64,000 bases of DNA, taken from positions 1 to 64,000 of the forward strand of contig JAGRFY010000022.1 in assembly GCA_020445765.1 (NCBI GenBank), given 5' to 3'. A program made the position numbers and the translations under genes. This document shows positions 35,331 through 43,551 of this stretch, one piece after another; position 1 is the stretch's first letter, and each line of letters opens with the position of its first letter. This DNA is from Rhodocyclaceae bacterium. Lineage in GTDB: Bacteria > Pseudomonadota > Gammaproteobacteria > Burkholderiales > Rhodocyclaceae. Under the pieces are notes generated by a model. The model worked only from the letters and a program-made list of their open reading frames with translations, had not been told where the DNA came from and searched no databases.

Positions 35331-35786
35331 ATGGTCGGCGAGCCCGCACCGGATTTCACGCTGCCCGCCACCTCGGGCCTGGAGATCACGCTCGGCGGCT
35401 GCCGCGGCGGTAAGGTCGTGCTGTACTTTTACCCGAAGGACAACACGCCGGGCTGCACCAACGAGAGCAAGGACTTTCGGGATCTCCACGAGCGCTTCGT
35501 GGCGGCCGGCTGCACGGTATTCGGCATCTCCCGCGACAGCGTGAAATCGCACGAGAACTTCAAGGCCAAGTTCGAGTTGCCGTTCGAGTTGCTGTCCGAC
35601 AGGGACGAGACGGCGTGCGAGGCCTACCAGGTGATGAAGCTCAAGAACATGTACGGTCGCCAGGTGCGCGGCATCGAGCGTTCGACCTTCCTGATCGACG
35701 CCAATGGCCTGGTCGCCCGCGAGTGGCGCAAGGTCAAGGTGCCCGGGCACGCTGCCGAAGTGCTGGAATCCGCCCTTTCCCTCTGA
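35331..35786 (+). CDS. bcp: Peroxiredoxin, Bcp/PrxQ type
   Basis: 151-aa thiol peroxidase that reduces hydrogen peroxide and organic peroxides with thioredoxin. PAPDFTLPATSGLEI begins the fold. The peroxidatic Cys is Cys42 in YPKDNTPGCTNESKDF. The resolving Cys usually found five residues later is absent (Lys here); other Cys are at residues 24, 60 and about 89, so the resolving step may differ. AAGGAGAG precedes the ATG. PIN-PhoH follows 27 bases later. Confidence 0.93.
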   Translation: MVGEPAPDFTLPATSGLEITLGGCRGGKVVLYFYPKDNTPGCTNESKDFRDLHERFVAAGCTVFGISRDSVKSHENFKAKFELPFELLSDRDETACEAYQVMKLKNMYGRQVRGIERSTFLIDANGLVAREWRKVKVPGHAAEVLESALSL

Positions 35787-35813
35787 TCCCCGATCGCACA
35801 CGGAACCCGCTCG

Positions 35814-37226
35814 ATGGCCACACGCCGCACCGTCGCGAAGACCCCCGCGACCAAGCTCTTCGTTCTCGACACCAATGTCCTGATGCACGACCCGACCAGC
35901 CTGTTCCGCTTCGAGGAGCACGACATCTACGTGCCGATCATGACGCTGGAGGAACTGGACGACAACAAGAAGGGCATGTCTGAAGTCGCGCGCAATGCGC
36001 GCCAGGCCAGCCGCAGCCTCGACGAGATCGTCAGCTCGAGTGAAGACGGCATCGCCAAGGGCATCGAGCTCGACGGACCGTCACGCGGCCTCGCCACCGG
36101 CCGGCTGTTCCTGCAGGCCGAGGCGATCGGCATCAGCCTGCCCGACGGGCTGCCGACCGGACGCGGCGACAACCAGATCCTCGGCGTCATCCTGCACCTG
36201 TCCGAAAGAACGCCGAAGCGTCAGGTGATCCTGGTGTCGAAGGACATCAACATGCGCATCAAGGCCCGCGCGCTGGGCCTCGAGGCGCAGGACTACTTCA
36301 ACGACAAGGTGCTAGAGGATGCCGATCTGCTCTACACCGGCACCCGCGAACTGGACCAGGCGTTCTGGGAAAGCCACGCCAAGGGCATGGAGTCGTGGAA
36401 GGAGGATGGCCGCGCCTACTACCGCCTGACCGGGCCGGCGGCGGGCGACATGCTGATCAACGAGTTCGTCTATCAGGATGGCGAGCAGTCGCTGCAGGCC
36501 CGGATCACCGATGCCGGCGGCGCCAGCTTCACGCTCGAATCCCTGATCGACTACAGCCATCAGAAGAACAGCGTGTGGGGCATCACCTCACGCAATCGCG
36601 AGCAGAACTTCGCGCTCAATCTGCTGATGAACCCCGAGATCGATTTCGTGACGCTGCTCGGCCAGGCCGGCACCGGCAAGACCCTGCTGACCCTGGCGGC
36701 CGGCCTGACCCAGGTGCTCGATGCCAAGCGCTATGCCGAGATCATCATGACGCGCGTGACCGTGCCGGTGGGCGAGGACATCGGCTTCCTGCCCGGCACC
36801 GAGGAAGAAAAGATGACGCCGTGGATGGGCGCGCTCGAGGACAACCTCGACGTGCTCAACGGCAGCACCGGCGAAGGCGGAGACTGGGGCCGCGCCGCGA
36901 CCCAGGACCTGATCCGCAGCCGCATCAAGATCAAGAGCCTGAACTTCATGCGTGGCCGCACCTTCATCAACAAGTTCCTGATCATCGACGAAGCACAGAA
37001 CCTGACGCCGAAGCAGATGAAGACCCTGATCACCCGGGCCGGCCCCGGCACCAAGGTGATCTGCCTCGGCAACATCGCCCAGATCGACACGCCCTACCTG
37101 ACCGAGGGAAGTTCGGGCCTGACCTACGTCGTCGACCGCTTCAAGGGCTGGTCCCACTCGGGCCACGTCACGCTGCAGCGGGGCGAACGCTCGCGACTGG
37201 CCGATCACGCGGCCGACGTGCTCTGA
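35814..37226 (+). CDS. PIN domain - PhoH ATPase fusion (PhoH2 type)
   Basis: 470-aa fusion. An N-terminal PIN nuclease domain (residues 12-150) has LFVLDTNVLMHDP, LEELDDNKKG and a DINMRIKARALG segment that keep the acidic site. A PhoH ATPase follows at residues about 255-470, with Walker A GQAGTGKT near residue 283, Walker B FLIIDEAQN near residue 387 and a PhoH-type arginine finger region (GERSRLADHAADVL). PhoH2 proteins are toxin-like RNA helicase/nucleases, but here no antitoxin gene is adjacent. Confidence 0.93.
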   Translation: MATRRTVAKTPATKLFVLDTNVLMHDPTSLFRFEEHDIYVPIMTLEELDDNKKGMSEVARNARQASRSLDEIVSSSEDGIAKGIELDGPSRGLATGRLFLQAEAIGISLPDGLPTGRGDNQILGVILHLSERTPKRQVILVSKDINMRIKARALGLEAQDYFNDKVLEDADLLYTGTRELDQAFWESHAKGMESWKEDGRAYYRLTGPAAGDMLINEFVYQDGEQSLQARITDAGGASFTLESLIDYSHQKNSVWGITSRNREQNFALNLLMNPEIDFVTLLGQAGTGKTLLTLAAGLTQVLDAKRYAEIIMTRVTVPVGEDIGFLPGTEEEKMTPWMGALEDNLDVLNGSTGEGGDWGRAATQDLIRSRIKIKSLNFMRGRTFINKFLIIDEAQNLTPKQMKTLITRAGPGTKVICLGNIAQIDTPYLTEGSSGLTYVVDRFKGWSHSGHVTLQRGERSRLADHAADVL

Positions 37227-37378
37227 CCAAATGCGCACGCTCCCCCGGCCGGCGCCGCGCGCCAGCCGGGCGGCCAGACGACGGCCCTGTGCCGCGACCG
37301 CACCGTGACGGCGTGGACCGCATCGCGCCGTCGAGAACGTCGATTCTTGCGCCAAATCAGGAAGCAGGAAGCATGCGA

Positions 37379-37390
37379 CGATTATAATCG
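37379..37390. promoter_or_regulatory. Palindrome with -10 box before the DUF294 gene
   Basis: CGATTATAATCG is a perfect 12-base palindrome containing TATAAT (37383-37388), 33 bases before the ATG. No good -35 box is found at standard spacing. It may be a promoter core or a binding site. Confidence 0.4.
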
Positions 37391-37422
37391 ACCCTTTCAC
37401 CAACAAGATCCGGATCGCATCG

Positions 37423-39333
37423 ATGAACACTCAGGCCGCCGAGATGCTGCAAGGAGCCAGTCTCGACTTCTTGCGCCGCCACTCTCCGTTCGACCGCATG
37501 GAGCCCGAGGCCCTTGGCTTCATGGCCGAGCGCCTGGTGCTGGTTTTCCACGCCCGCGACAGCGTGATCCTGTCGCCCGAGATGGGCCAGGTCCGGCACC
37601 TGCACATCGTGCAGCGTGGCAAGGTCCTCGCTCGGCAGGCCGGCAGCGTCTCGATGACCGAGTACTCGGCGCTGACGATGGGCCCCGGCGAATGCTTCCC
37701 GATCGGCGCGATCTCGGCCCACCGGCCGTCGACCAACACCTACATCGCGGTCGAAGACAGCTTCTGCTTCCAGCTCGCGGCCGAGGATTTCATGCAGCTG
37801 ATGGAGATGAGCCCGGTCTTCCATCTGTTCTGCACCAAGTACATCGCCAGCCTGCTCAACCAGTCGCGGGAACAGTTGCAGAGCCAGTTCGCCCAGCGTG
37901 CCGCCGAGCAGCAGACCATGACGACCCCGCTCGGCCAGTTGATCAACCGCGAACCGGTGCATGTCGCTCCCGAGGTCACCAGCCGCGAAGCACTCGAGCA
38001 CATGGCCCAGCACCGCGTCGGCTGCCTGGTCATCGCCGACGCCGAGCGCAGGCCGATGGGCATCATCACGCAGAGCGACCTGCTCGAACGGGTGATCCTC
38101 GCCGGCTTCGACCTGACCCGCCCGGTCACCGACCTGATGACCGGCTCGCCGCACATGCTCGGTTCGTCGGCCTCCGCCTACGACGCCGCACTGGAGATGG
38201 CCACCCACGGCGTGCGCCACCTGCTGGTGCTCGATGGCGACCGCCGGCTCAAGGGCGTCGTCTCGGAACGGGATCTGTTCTCGCTGCAGCGCATCGGCCT
38301 GCGCCAGATCCGTGCCGGCATCGAAAATGCCGATGATCTCGAGGCCATGCGTCAGGCCAGCCGGGACATCCGTCAACTCGCGCTGAACCTGATCGCCCAG
38401 GGCATCGGCTCCGAACAGCTGACCCAGTTCATCTCGGCCCTCAACGACGCGCTGACGCGCCGGCTGATCGAACTGCAGCTCGAGAAGCACGATCTGCAGG
38501 AACTCGACTTCTGCTGGCTGGCGTTCGGTTCGGAAGGGCGCCATGAGCAGACCCTGTCCACCGACCAGGACAACGGCATCATCTATGCGGTACCCGATGG
38601 CGCCGACAGCGATGCGCTGAAACAGCAGATCCTGAGCTTCGCGCGTGCGGTCAACGAAGATCTCGCCGCCTGCGGCTTCCCGCTGTGCAAGGGCAACATC
38701 ATGGCCAGCAACCCGGATCTCTGTCTGACCCTGGAACAGTGGCAGCGACGCTTCGTGGCGTGGATCAACGAACCCGATCCTCAAGCCCTGCTCAATGCCA
38801 CGATCTTCTTCGACTTCCGCGCCCTCTACGGCAACGAGTTGTGGAGCGACCAGCTGCGAACCTACCTGCTGAGTCGCGCCCGGGACAATTCCGCCTTCCT
38901 GCGGATGATGGCCGGCAACGCGCTGTCGGCACAGCCGCCGCTGGGCCGCATCCGCGATTTCGTGACCGACGACGACCCGGTGCATCCGGGCACGATCGAT
39001 CTCAAGAAAGTCGGCGCGCGCCTGTTCGTCGACGCTGCCCGCATCCTTTCGCTGCGCACCGGTGTTGCGGCCAGCAGCACCGTCGAACGCCTGCGTCAGG
39101 CCGGACGCAAGATCGGCATCGCCACCGACGAGACCTCGGCCGTCATCGAAGGCTTCAATTTCATCCAGTTGCTCCGGCTGCGCTCGCAGCATCTCGACAC
39201 CGAGCATGACGCACCCGGCGACAATCGGGTCAATCCCGACCGCCTCAACGAACTGGACCGCCGCATCCTGAAGGAGGCCTTCCGCCAGGCGCGCAAGCTG
39301 CAAACCCGTCTCAAGCTGGACTATCAACTATGA
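37423..39333 (+). CDS. cNMP-binding / CBS / DUF294 nucleotidyltransferase
   Basis: 636-aa cytoplasmic signalling protein. An N-terminal cyclic-nucleotide-binding-like domain is at residues 15-140, two CBS domains are near residues 175-290 (MAQHRVGCLVIADAERRPMG, then ATHGVRHLLVLDGDRRLKG), and a DUF294 nucleotidyltransferase begins near residue 367 (FGSEGRHEQ, then DQDNGIIY). A DUF294 C-terminal helical domain closes it. The nucleotidyltransferase resembles the GlnD/GlnE type, so it may modify a partner protein. The 4-base overlap with the exonuclease-fold gene suggests a working pair. Confidence 0.92.
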   Translation: MNTQAAEMLQGASLDFLRRHSPFDRMEPEALGFMAERLVLVFHARDSVILSPEMGQVRHLHIVQRGKVLARQAGSVSMTEYSALTMGPGECFPIGAISAHRPSTNTYIAVEDSFCFQLAAEDFMQLMEMSPVFHLFCTKYIASLLNQSREQLQSQFAQRAAEQQTMTTPLGQLINREPVHVAPEVTSREALEHMAQHRVGCLVIADAERRPMGIITQSDLLERVILAGFDLTRPVTDLMTGSPHMLGSSASAYDAALEMATHGVRHLLVLDGDRRLKGVVSERDLFSLQRIGLRQIRAGIENADDLEAMRQASRDIRQLALNLIAQGIGSEQLTQFISALNDALTRRLIELQLEKHDLQELDFCWLAFGSEGRHEQTLSTDQDNGIIYAVPDGADSDALKQQILSFARAVNEDLAACGFPLCKGNIMASNPDLCLTLEQWQRRFVAWINEPDPQALLNATIFFDFRALYGNELWSDQLRTYLLSRARDNSAFLRMMAGNALSAQPPLGRIRDFVTDDDPVHPGTIDLKKVGARLFVDAARILSLRTGVAASSTVERLRQAGRKIGIATDETSAVIEGFNFIQLLRLRSQHLDTEHDAPGDNRVNPDRLNELDRRILKEAFRQARKLQTRLKLDYQL

Positions 39334-39968
39334 ACTGGCTGTCGCGCTTCGTCTCCGGCACCCGTCCGGAGTTGCCCGCCGCCGCCGCCGCCAAGATCGC
39401 CCAGTGGCAGGAAGGGGAACGCGGCGAACAGGCCCTCCCCCATTTCGAGACCCGTTATGTGGTGGTCAATACCGAAGCCACCGGCCTCAATCTGGACAAG
39501 GACCGGCTGCTGGCCGTGGCGGCGATCGCCATCGAGGGCCGCAGCCTGAAGCCGTCGAATGCGCTCTACCGTCCCCTCGACGACGACCCGGCCGAAGGCC
39601 TGGCCGATCTGCTCGAATTCGCGGGCCACGCGCCGTGGGTGGTGTTCAATGCCTCCTTCAACCGGAAGCTGCTCGAGCGGGTCTTCGAGGCCCGTTGCGA
39701 TTTCGAGCCGGACGTCACCTGGATGGATCTGCAGTGGCTGATGCCGGCCTTGTTCCCGGAGTTTCACACCGGGCAGGTGCGGCTGGTGGACTGGATGGAG
39801 TCCTTCGGCGTCGAGACCTTCCAGCGCCACCACGCCCTGGGCGACGCCTACGCGATCGCCCAGTTGCTGATGGCGGCCCTCGGTCGCGCCCACGACACCG
39901 GCGCAATCAACGCCCGCAGCCTCATCGAGATCGAGCGCTCCCGGCGCTGGAACCACCGGACAGTCTGA
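39330..39968 (+). CDS. DnaQ-like 3'-5' exonuclease-fold protein with altered active site
   Basis: 212-aa DEDDh-family protein. Motif I reads VVVNTEATGLN at residues 44-54, where the first catalytic Asp of DxE is Asn47. Motif II reads FNASFNRKLL, where Asp is Asn111. The Glu49, the His at 167/168 and Asp172 of motif III (HHALGDAYA) are intact. Each Asn codon differs from Asp by one G-to-A change. It overlaps the DUF294 gene, a pairing common in Proteobacteria where the exonuclease looks normal. Loss of two metal ligands should weaken or abolish nuclease activity. Confidence 0.88.
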   Translation: MNWLSRFVSGTRPELPAAAAAKIAQWQEGERGEQALPHFETRYVVVNTEATGLNLDKDRLLAVAAIAIEGRSLKPSNALYRPLDDDPAEGLADLLEFAGHAPWVVFNASFNRKLLERVFEARCDFEPDVTWMDLQWLMPALFPEFHTGQVRLVDWMESFGVETFQRHHALGDAYAIAQLLMAALGRAHDTGAINARSLIEIERSRRWNHRTV

Positions 39969-40293
39969 CCGCGACCGGCTCGCCGTTCGCCGGCGCCCGG
40001 CAATCGCCGCAGCAGGTCGCGCCCAGCGCTTGCTTCAGGGCACACACCGAGCGCCGGCAGCACAGCAGCGGCACACCGTTGCGGTTGGCCGCGTCACGAA
40101 AACTGCGCATCACGTTGTGGCCGAGAAAATCGGTAAACAGGATCACGATGCCGATATTGGCGGGTAATCCTGCGGCCATGCGCTGATGGGCCGGATCGCG
40201 CCCGGACAGGTGGGTCTTGATCGAGATCCCGTATTCGGCTAGCAAGCCGGGGATCTTTCCGAGCCGGTCGGCTCCGACGACGAGTGCATTCAT
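39922..40293 (-). CDS. DUF2325 protein
   Basis: 123-aa protein. The start MNALVVGADRLGKIPGLLAEYG is the DUF2325 opening, then GLPANIGIVILFTDFLGHNVMR, and a Cys-rich end with PLLCCRRSVCALKQALG followed by TCCGDC. It is divergent from the ferric-iron binding gene across two Fur-like boxes, so iron control and a role in metal or stress response is likely. Its last 47 bases overlap the exonuclease-fold gene. The function of the family is not known. Confidence 0.85.
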   Translation of the reverse strand: MNALVVGADRLGKIPGLLAEYGISIKTHLSGRDPAHQRMAAGLPANIGIVILFTDFLGHNVMRSFRDAANRNGVPLLCCRRSVCALKQALGATCCGDCRAPANGEPVAVRLSGGSSAGSARSR

Positions 40294-40306
40294 GCCTGAC
40301 CTCAAA

Positions 40307-40321
40307 TGCGAACAATTCCCA
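40307..40321. promoter_or_regulatory. Fur-like box 1
   Basis: TGCGAACAATTCCCA matches the 7-1-7 Fur pattern TGMGAATNATTCKCA at 13 of 15 positions. It lies 14 bases from the DUF2325 start and can cover that gene's promoter. Confidence 0.6.
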
Positions 40322-40339
40322 CTTGCATTAAATCATAAA

Positions 40340-40354
40340 CGCGAATCGTTTGCA
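40340..40354. promoter_or_regulatory. Fur-like box 2
   Basis: CGCGAATCGTTTGCA matches the 7-1-7 Fur pattern at 12 of 15 positions. It lies directly upstream of the likely -35 box of the iron-binding protein gene. Confidence 0.5.
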
Positions 40355-40355
40355 T

Positions 40356-40384
40356 TTGCATTTCGATCCCCATCTCCGTATGAT
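40356..40384 (+). promoter_or_regulatory. Likely promoter of the iron-binding protein gene
   Basis: TTGCAT (40356-40361) and TATGAT (40379-40384) are 17 bases apart. The -10 box matches 5 of 6 consensus bases and the -35 box 3 of 6. A start near 40391 would give a leader of about 214 bases that holds the large inverted repeat. Confidence 0.5.
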
Positions 40385-40396
40385 CGGCTCCGAAGC

Positions 40397-40507
40397 CGTC
40401 GGCGAAGGCTGTCGAATTGCCAGGCCGGAAGCCTCGTGGCCCGGGCCAGGACGCAGCCTTCGCCGACGCGGATCAGACGCCTCGACGGCGTTGCTGCTGC
40501 CGTCTGA
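40397..40507 (+). ncRNA. Structured leader upstream of the iron-binding protein gene
   Basis: A perfect 15-base inverted repeat (CGTCGGCGAAGGCTG at 40397-40411, complement at 40454-40468) encloses a 42-base loop with its own small hairpins (AGGC/GCCT and GGCCCGGGCC). A second hairpin, TCAGACG/CGTCTGA, is at 40473-40507. No open frame of note fits. The position just downstream of Fur-like boxes suggests an iron-linked leader or small RNA; the class is unknown. Confidence 0.45.
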
Positions 40508-40604
40508 AGGCGTGGCAGCCCCGCAGAGCGCATTACGCAGACCGCCCGCGAACGACGACAAATTCGAGGGGGGCCGGCAACCCGAACCAATTCAGGAGCT
40601 CCAT

Positions 40605-41621
40605 ATGACCTTCAAGCTGATTTCGTCCCTGCTCGCCGCCGGCGTGCTGGTCACCGCCGCCCATGCCGCAGACACCGAACTCAACCTGTATACGGCGCGC
40701 CACTATCAGACCGACGAAGCGTTGTACGCCAATTTCACGAAGGCCACGGGCATCAAGGTCAACCGCATCGAGGGTAAGGAAGACGCGCTTCTCGAGCGCA
40801 TCAAGAACGAAGGCGAGAACAGCCCGGCCGATGTCTTCATCACCGTCGATGCCTCCCGCCTGGCCAAGGCCGACGAGCTCGGCATCTTCGCGCCGGTCGA
40901 TTCGAAGCTGCTCGAGGAGCGCATACCGGCCAATCTGCGCTCGGATACCTGGTACGCCTTCTCGACCCGCGCCCGGGTGATCGTCTACAACAAGGCCGAC
41001 GTCGACCCGTCGCTGGCACAGAACTACGAGGATCTCGCCCGCCCCGAGCTGAAGGGCCAGGTGTGCACCCGCTCGGGAAGCCACCCCTACAATCTGTCGC
41101 TCGGCGCCGCGCTGATCCAGCACGACGGCGCCGAAGCGACCGAAAATTGGGCGAAGGGCGTGGTCGCCAACTTCGCGCGCGACCCGCGGGGTGGCGACAC
41201 TGACCAGATTCGCGCCGTGGCCGCAGGCGAATGTGGCGTCGCCATCGCCAACAGCTACTACGTGGCGAGGCTGATCAATTCCACCAAGCCGGCCGATCAG
41301 GAGGCGATCAAGGCGGTGGGCATCATCTGGCCGAATCAGAAGACCTGGGGCACCCACGTCAATGTCTCGGGCGGCGGCATGCTCAAGCACGCGCCGCACC
41401 AGCAAGCCGCGGTCAAGTTCCTGGAATACCTGGCCTCCGACGAGGCACAGGCCTACTTCGCCAACGGCAACAACGAGTGGCCGGCCGTGCCGACAGTCGC
41501 CATCAGCAACCCGGCACTCGACTCACTCGGCAAGTTCCGCAGCGACGACCTCAACGTCGGCCTGCTGTCGAAGACCACGGCCGAAGCCCAGAAGATCTAC
41601 GACCGCGCAGGCTATCGCTGA
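40605..41621 (+). CDS. Ferric iron ABC transporter substrate-binding protein (FutA/IdiA type)
   Basis: 338-aa periplasmic protein with a signal peptide (residues 1-21, ending AHAA). LNLYTARHYQTDEALYANF is the typical start of FbpA/FutA proteins. Tyr-rich ligands are visible later (GVAIANSYYVARL) with SGGGMLKHAPHQQAAVKFLEYL. AGGAG precedes the ATG. No permease or ATPase gene follows within the window, so its transporter is encoded elsewhere. Two Fur-like boxes and a structured leader lie upstream. Confidence 0.92.
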   Translation: MTFKLISSLLAAGVLVTAAHAADTELNLYTARHYQTDEALYANFTKATGIKVNRIEGKEDALLERIKNEGENSPADVFITVDASRLAKADELGIFAPVDSKLLEERIPANLRSDTWYAFSTRARVIVYNKADVDPSLAQNYEDLARPELKGQVCTRSGSHPYNLSLGAALIQHDGAEATENWAKGVVANFARDPRGGDTDQIRAVAAGECGVAIANSYYVARLINSTKPADQEAIKAVGIIWPNQKTWGTHVNVSGGGMLKHAPHQQAAVKFLEYLASDEAQAYFANGNNEWPAVPTVAISNPALDSLGKFRSDDLNVGLLSKTTAEAQKIYDRAGYR

Positions 41622-41634
41622 GCCTTGCGTTGCC

Positions 41635-41672
41635 ATGCCGTCGGCGGTGGGACGCACCGCCGACGTTGGCAT
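41635..41672 (+). other. Strong intercistronic stem-loop
   Basis: CGTCGGCGGTG and CACCGCCGACG form an 11-bp stem with a 5-base loop. The outer bases ATGCC/GGCAT extend it past a 2-base bulge. It has no U-tract, so it may stabilise the upstream iron-binding protein mRNA or act as an attenuator before the flavodoxin gene. Confidence 0.55.
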
Positions 41673-41711
41673 GATCTTCGCCGATCCACGAGACCAACTG
41701 GAGAATCGACG

Positions 41712-42263
41712 ATGAGCCCCATCGAGATCGTCTTTCACAGCGGCTATGGCCACACCAGACGGGTGGCCGACGCGGTGGCCGAGGGCTGCGGCGGCGCCCT
41801 GATCGAGCTTGGGCAGGACGGCGAGTTGCCGGAGGGCGCCTGGGATCGCCTGGATCGCGCCGGCATGATCGTTTTCGGCTCGCCGACCTATATGGGTGGG
41901 CCGTCGTGGCAGTTCAAGAAGTTTGCGGACGCAAGCTCGAAGCCGTGGTTCGGCCAGCAGTGGAAGGACAAGCTGGCCGCCGGGTTCACCAATTCGGCCT
42001 CGATGAACGGGGACAAGCATTCGACCCTGCACTACTTCATCACGCTGGCCATGCAGCACGGCATGCTGTGGGCCGGTACCGGGCTGATGCCGGCCAACGC
42101 CAAGGCCTCGACGCGCAACGACATCAATTACGTGGCCTCCTTCGCCGGCCTGATGACGACCTCCCCGGCCGATGCCTCGCCCGACGAAATGGTCGAAGGA
42201 GACCTCGCCACCGCACGCGCCTTCGGCGCGCGACTGCAAGCGGTCTCTGCGACCCGCGGTTGA
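41712..42263 (+). CDS. Flavodoxin family protein / NAD(P)H:quinone oxidoreductase-like
   Basis: 183-aa flavodoxin-fold protein. The FMN phosphate loop is VFHSGYGHTRRVADAVAEG at the start, then VFGSPTYMGGPSWQFKKFAD and KLAAGFTNSASMNGDK. These resemble WrbA-like and NAD(P)H-dependent flavoproteins. It follows the iron-binding gene across a stem-loop, so a reductive iron role is possible but not shown. The start MSPIEIVFH has GGAGA upstream. Confidence 0.87.
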   Translation: MSPIEIVFHSGYGHTRRVADAVAEGCGGALIELGQDGELPEGAWDRLDRAGMIVFGSPTYMGGPSWQFKKFADASSKPWFGQQWKDKLAAGFTNSASMNGDKHSTLHYFITLAMQHGMLWAGTGLMPANAKASTRNDINYVASFAGLMTTSPADASPDEMVEGDLATARAFGARLQAVSATRG

Positions 42264-42393
42264 TCGCCGGGCGGCCGCGGCGACTGCGCACGCGGGCGGT
42301 TGGCGCCGCGGCCGCTGCCGGTCGACATCGATGGGCTGCGGCCGGGGCGGGTTTCTAGGATAATCGGCAATCGGCAACCGAAGGGATTCGACC

Positions 42394-42945
42394 ATGGGCC
42401 ACCGCCTTTCGAAGATCTATACCCGCACCGGCGACGCCGGCACGACCGGGCTCGGCAACGGCAATCGGGTATCGAAGAACAGCCTGCGGATTCATGCGCT
42501 CGGCGAAGTCGACGAGCTGAACGCCGTGATCGGCGTACTGCTGGCGGAGGCACTGCCGGACGACATCCACGGGCTGCTCACCGGCGTGCAGCATGATCTG
42601 TTCGACCTCGGCGGCGAGGTCTGCATCCCCGGCATGGAAATGATCGCGCCGAACCACGTCGAACGGCTCGAAACCGAGCTGGATCGACTCAACGAGCCGC
42701 TCGAGATGCTGAAGGAATTCATCCTGCCGGGTGGCAGTCGGCCGGCCGCACTCGCCCATCACGCCCGCACGGTCTGTCGCCGCGCCGAGCGGGCGATCGT
42801 TGGCCTGGCGCAGGAGGAAGCCGTCAACGACGCGCCGAGGCAATACCTCAACCGATTGTCCGACCTGCTGTTCGTGCTCGGGCGCGTGCTCAATCGCGCC
42901 GCGGGGCGCGGCGACGTGCTGTGGCAAAAGGGTCGCAACGCCTGA
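42394..42945 (+). CDS. Cob(I)alamin adenosyltransferase, PduO type
   Basis: 183-aa enzyme that adenosylates cob(I)alamin to make coenzyme B12. The ATP-binding start KIYTRTGDAGTTGLGNGNRV is at residues 7-26. ALGEVDELNAVIGVLLAEAL and the C-terminal RRAERAIVGLAQEEAVN and YLNRLSDLLFVLGRVLNR segments are family hallmarks. No riboswitch is seen upstream. It is separated from the flavodoxin gene by 130 bases without a feature I recognise. Confidence 0.95.
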   Translation: MGHRLSKIYTRTGDAGTTGLGNGNRVSKNSLRIHALGEVDELNAVIGVLLAEALPDDIHGLLTGVQHDLFDLGGEVCIPGMEMIAPNHVERLETELDRLNEPLEMLKEFILPGGSRPAALAHHARTVCRRAERAIVGLAQEEAVNDAPRQYLNRLSDLLFVLGRVLNRAAGRGDVLWQKGRNA

Positions 42946-43014
42946 CCATCGGTCGCTTTCGGCATTGCGCCGGGGGCGGCGGCAGAACCGCGGCCCCCGA
43001 TACGCCTGGGCCAG

Positions 43015-43524
43015 TCAGCGGCCGAGCGTGTAGTAGCCGACGCCGACCATGTAATCGCCAACCCGGCGAAGCACCGTGGTCTTGGGCTCGACTTTGTTGG
43101 TCACCCGGTTGAGCCAGACGTAGTCCACGCTGCCCTGCTCGTCGCGTTTGACGGTTTCCAGCATCGCCTGGACGATCGGCTTGCCGGACGCGTCCTTGAG
43201 GTCGAGCACGTTCTCGCCGACGATTGCCTCGGGCGCGCCGCCGTAGGCGTGCATGATCCCGTCGTTGATGCCGACAACGAATACGTAGAGATCGTTGTCG
43301 TGGAACTGGCCGGCCTGGTTGTTGAAGGCGGCGAATGCCCGGGCGGCGCTGTTGTCGTGCATGTATTCCACGGCGCGCTCGAGCAGCTTGCCGGCCTTGA
43401 CCGGTTCAGAGCGATACACCGAGAAGCCCTGCTCGTCCTTCGCGGGTTGCGTCTGACCGGCAGTCGCGGCCATCGCCGAGAGGCCCAGGGCGGCGGCCAG
43501 CGCCAGGGTTTTCCAGTTGCTCAT
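43015..43524 (-). CDS. Exported single-Cache-domain protein
   Basis: 169-aa protein with a signal peptide (MSNWKTLALAAALGLSAMAATA) and a single Cache domain: LERAVEYMHDNSAARAFAAF, then DLYVFVVGINDGIMHAYGG, then VDYVWLNRVTNKVEPKTTVLRRVGDYMVGVGYY. Lone Cache proteins in the periplasm are thought to bind small ligands. No chemoreceptor or kinase gene is adjacent. AGGAG lies six bases before the ATG. A 19-base palindrome sits 28 bases upstream. Confidence 0.88.
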   Translation of the reverse strand: MSNWKTLALAAALGLSAMAATAGQTQPAKDEQGFSVYRSEPVKAGKLLERAVEYMHDNSAARAFAAFNNQAGQFHDNDLYVFVVGINDGIMHAYGGAPEAIVGENVLDLKDASGKPIVQAMLETVKRDEQGSVDYVWLNRVTNKVEPKTTVLRRVGDYMVGVGYYTLGR

Positions 43525-43551
43525 TGCGTTCTCCTACAGTCTAGAAATCGT

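Noticed and set aside
35814..37226. A PhoH2 toxin-antitoxin pair
   Set aside because: The upstream gene is bcp, a peroxiredoxin, with 27 bases between; no small antitoxin-like frame precedes the PIN-PhoH gene.
37357..39327. A 656-codon open frame antisense to the DUF294 gene
   Set aside because: Shadow frame; the plus-strand domains are clear.
40499..40508. GCCGTCTGAA, identical to the core Neisseria DNA uptake sequence
   Set aside because: I noticed only this one copy in the window and it is part of a hairpin stem; Neisseria genomes carry such sites about every kilobase, so this is most likely chance.
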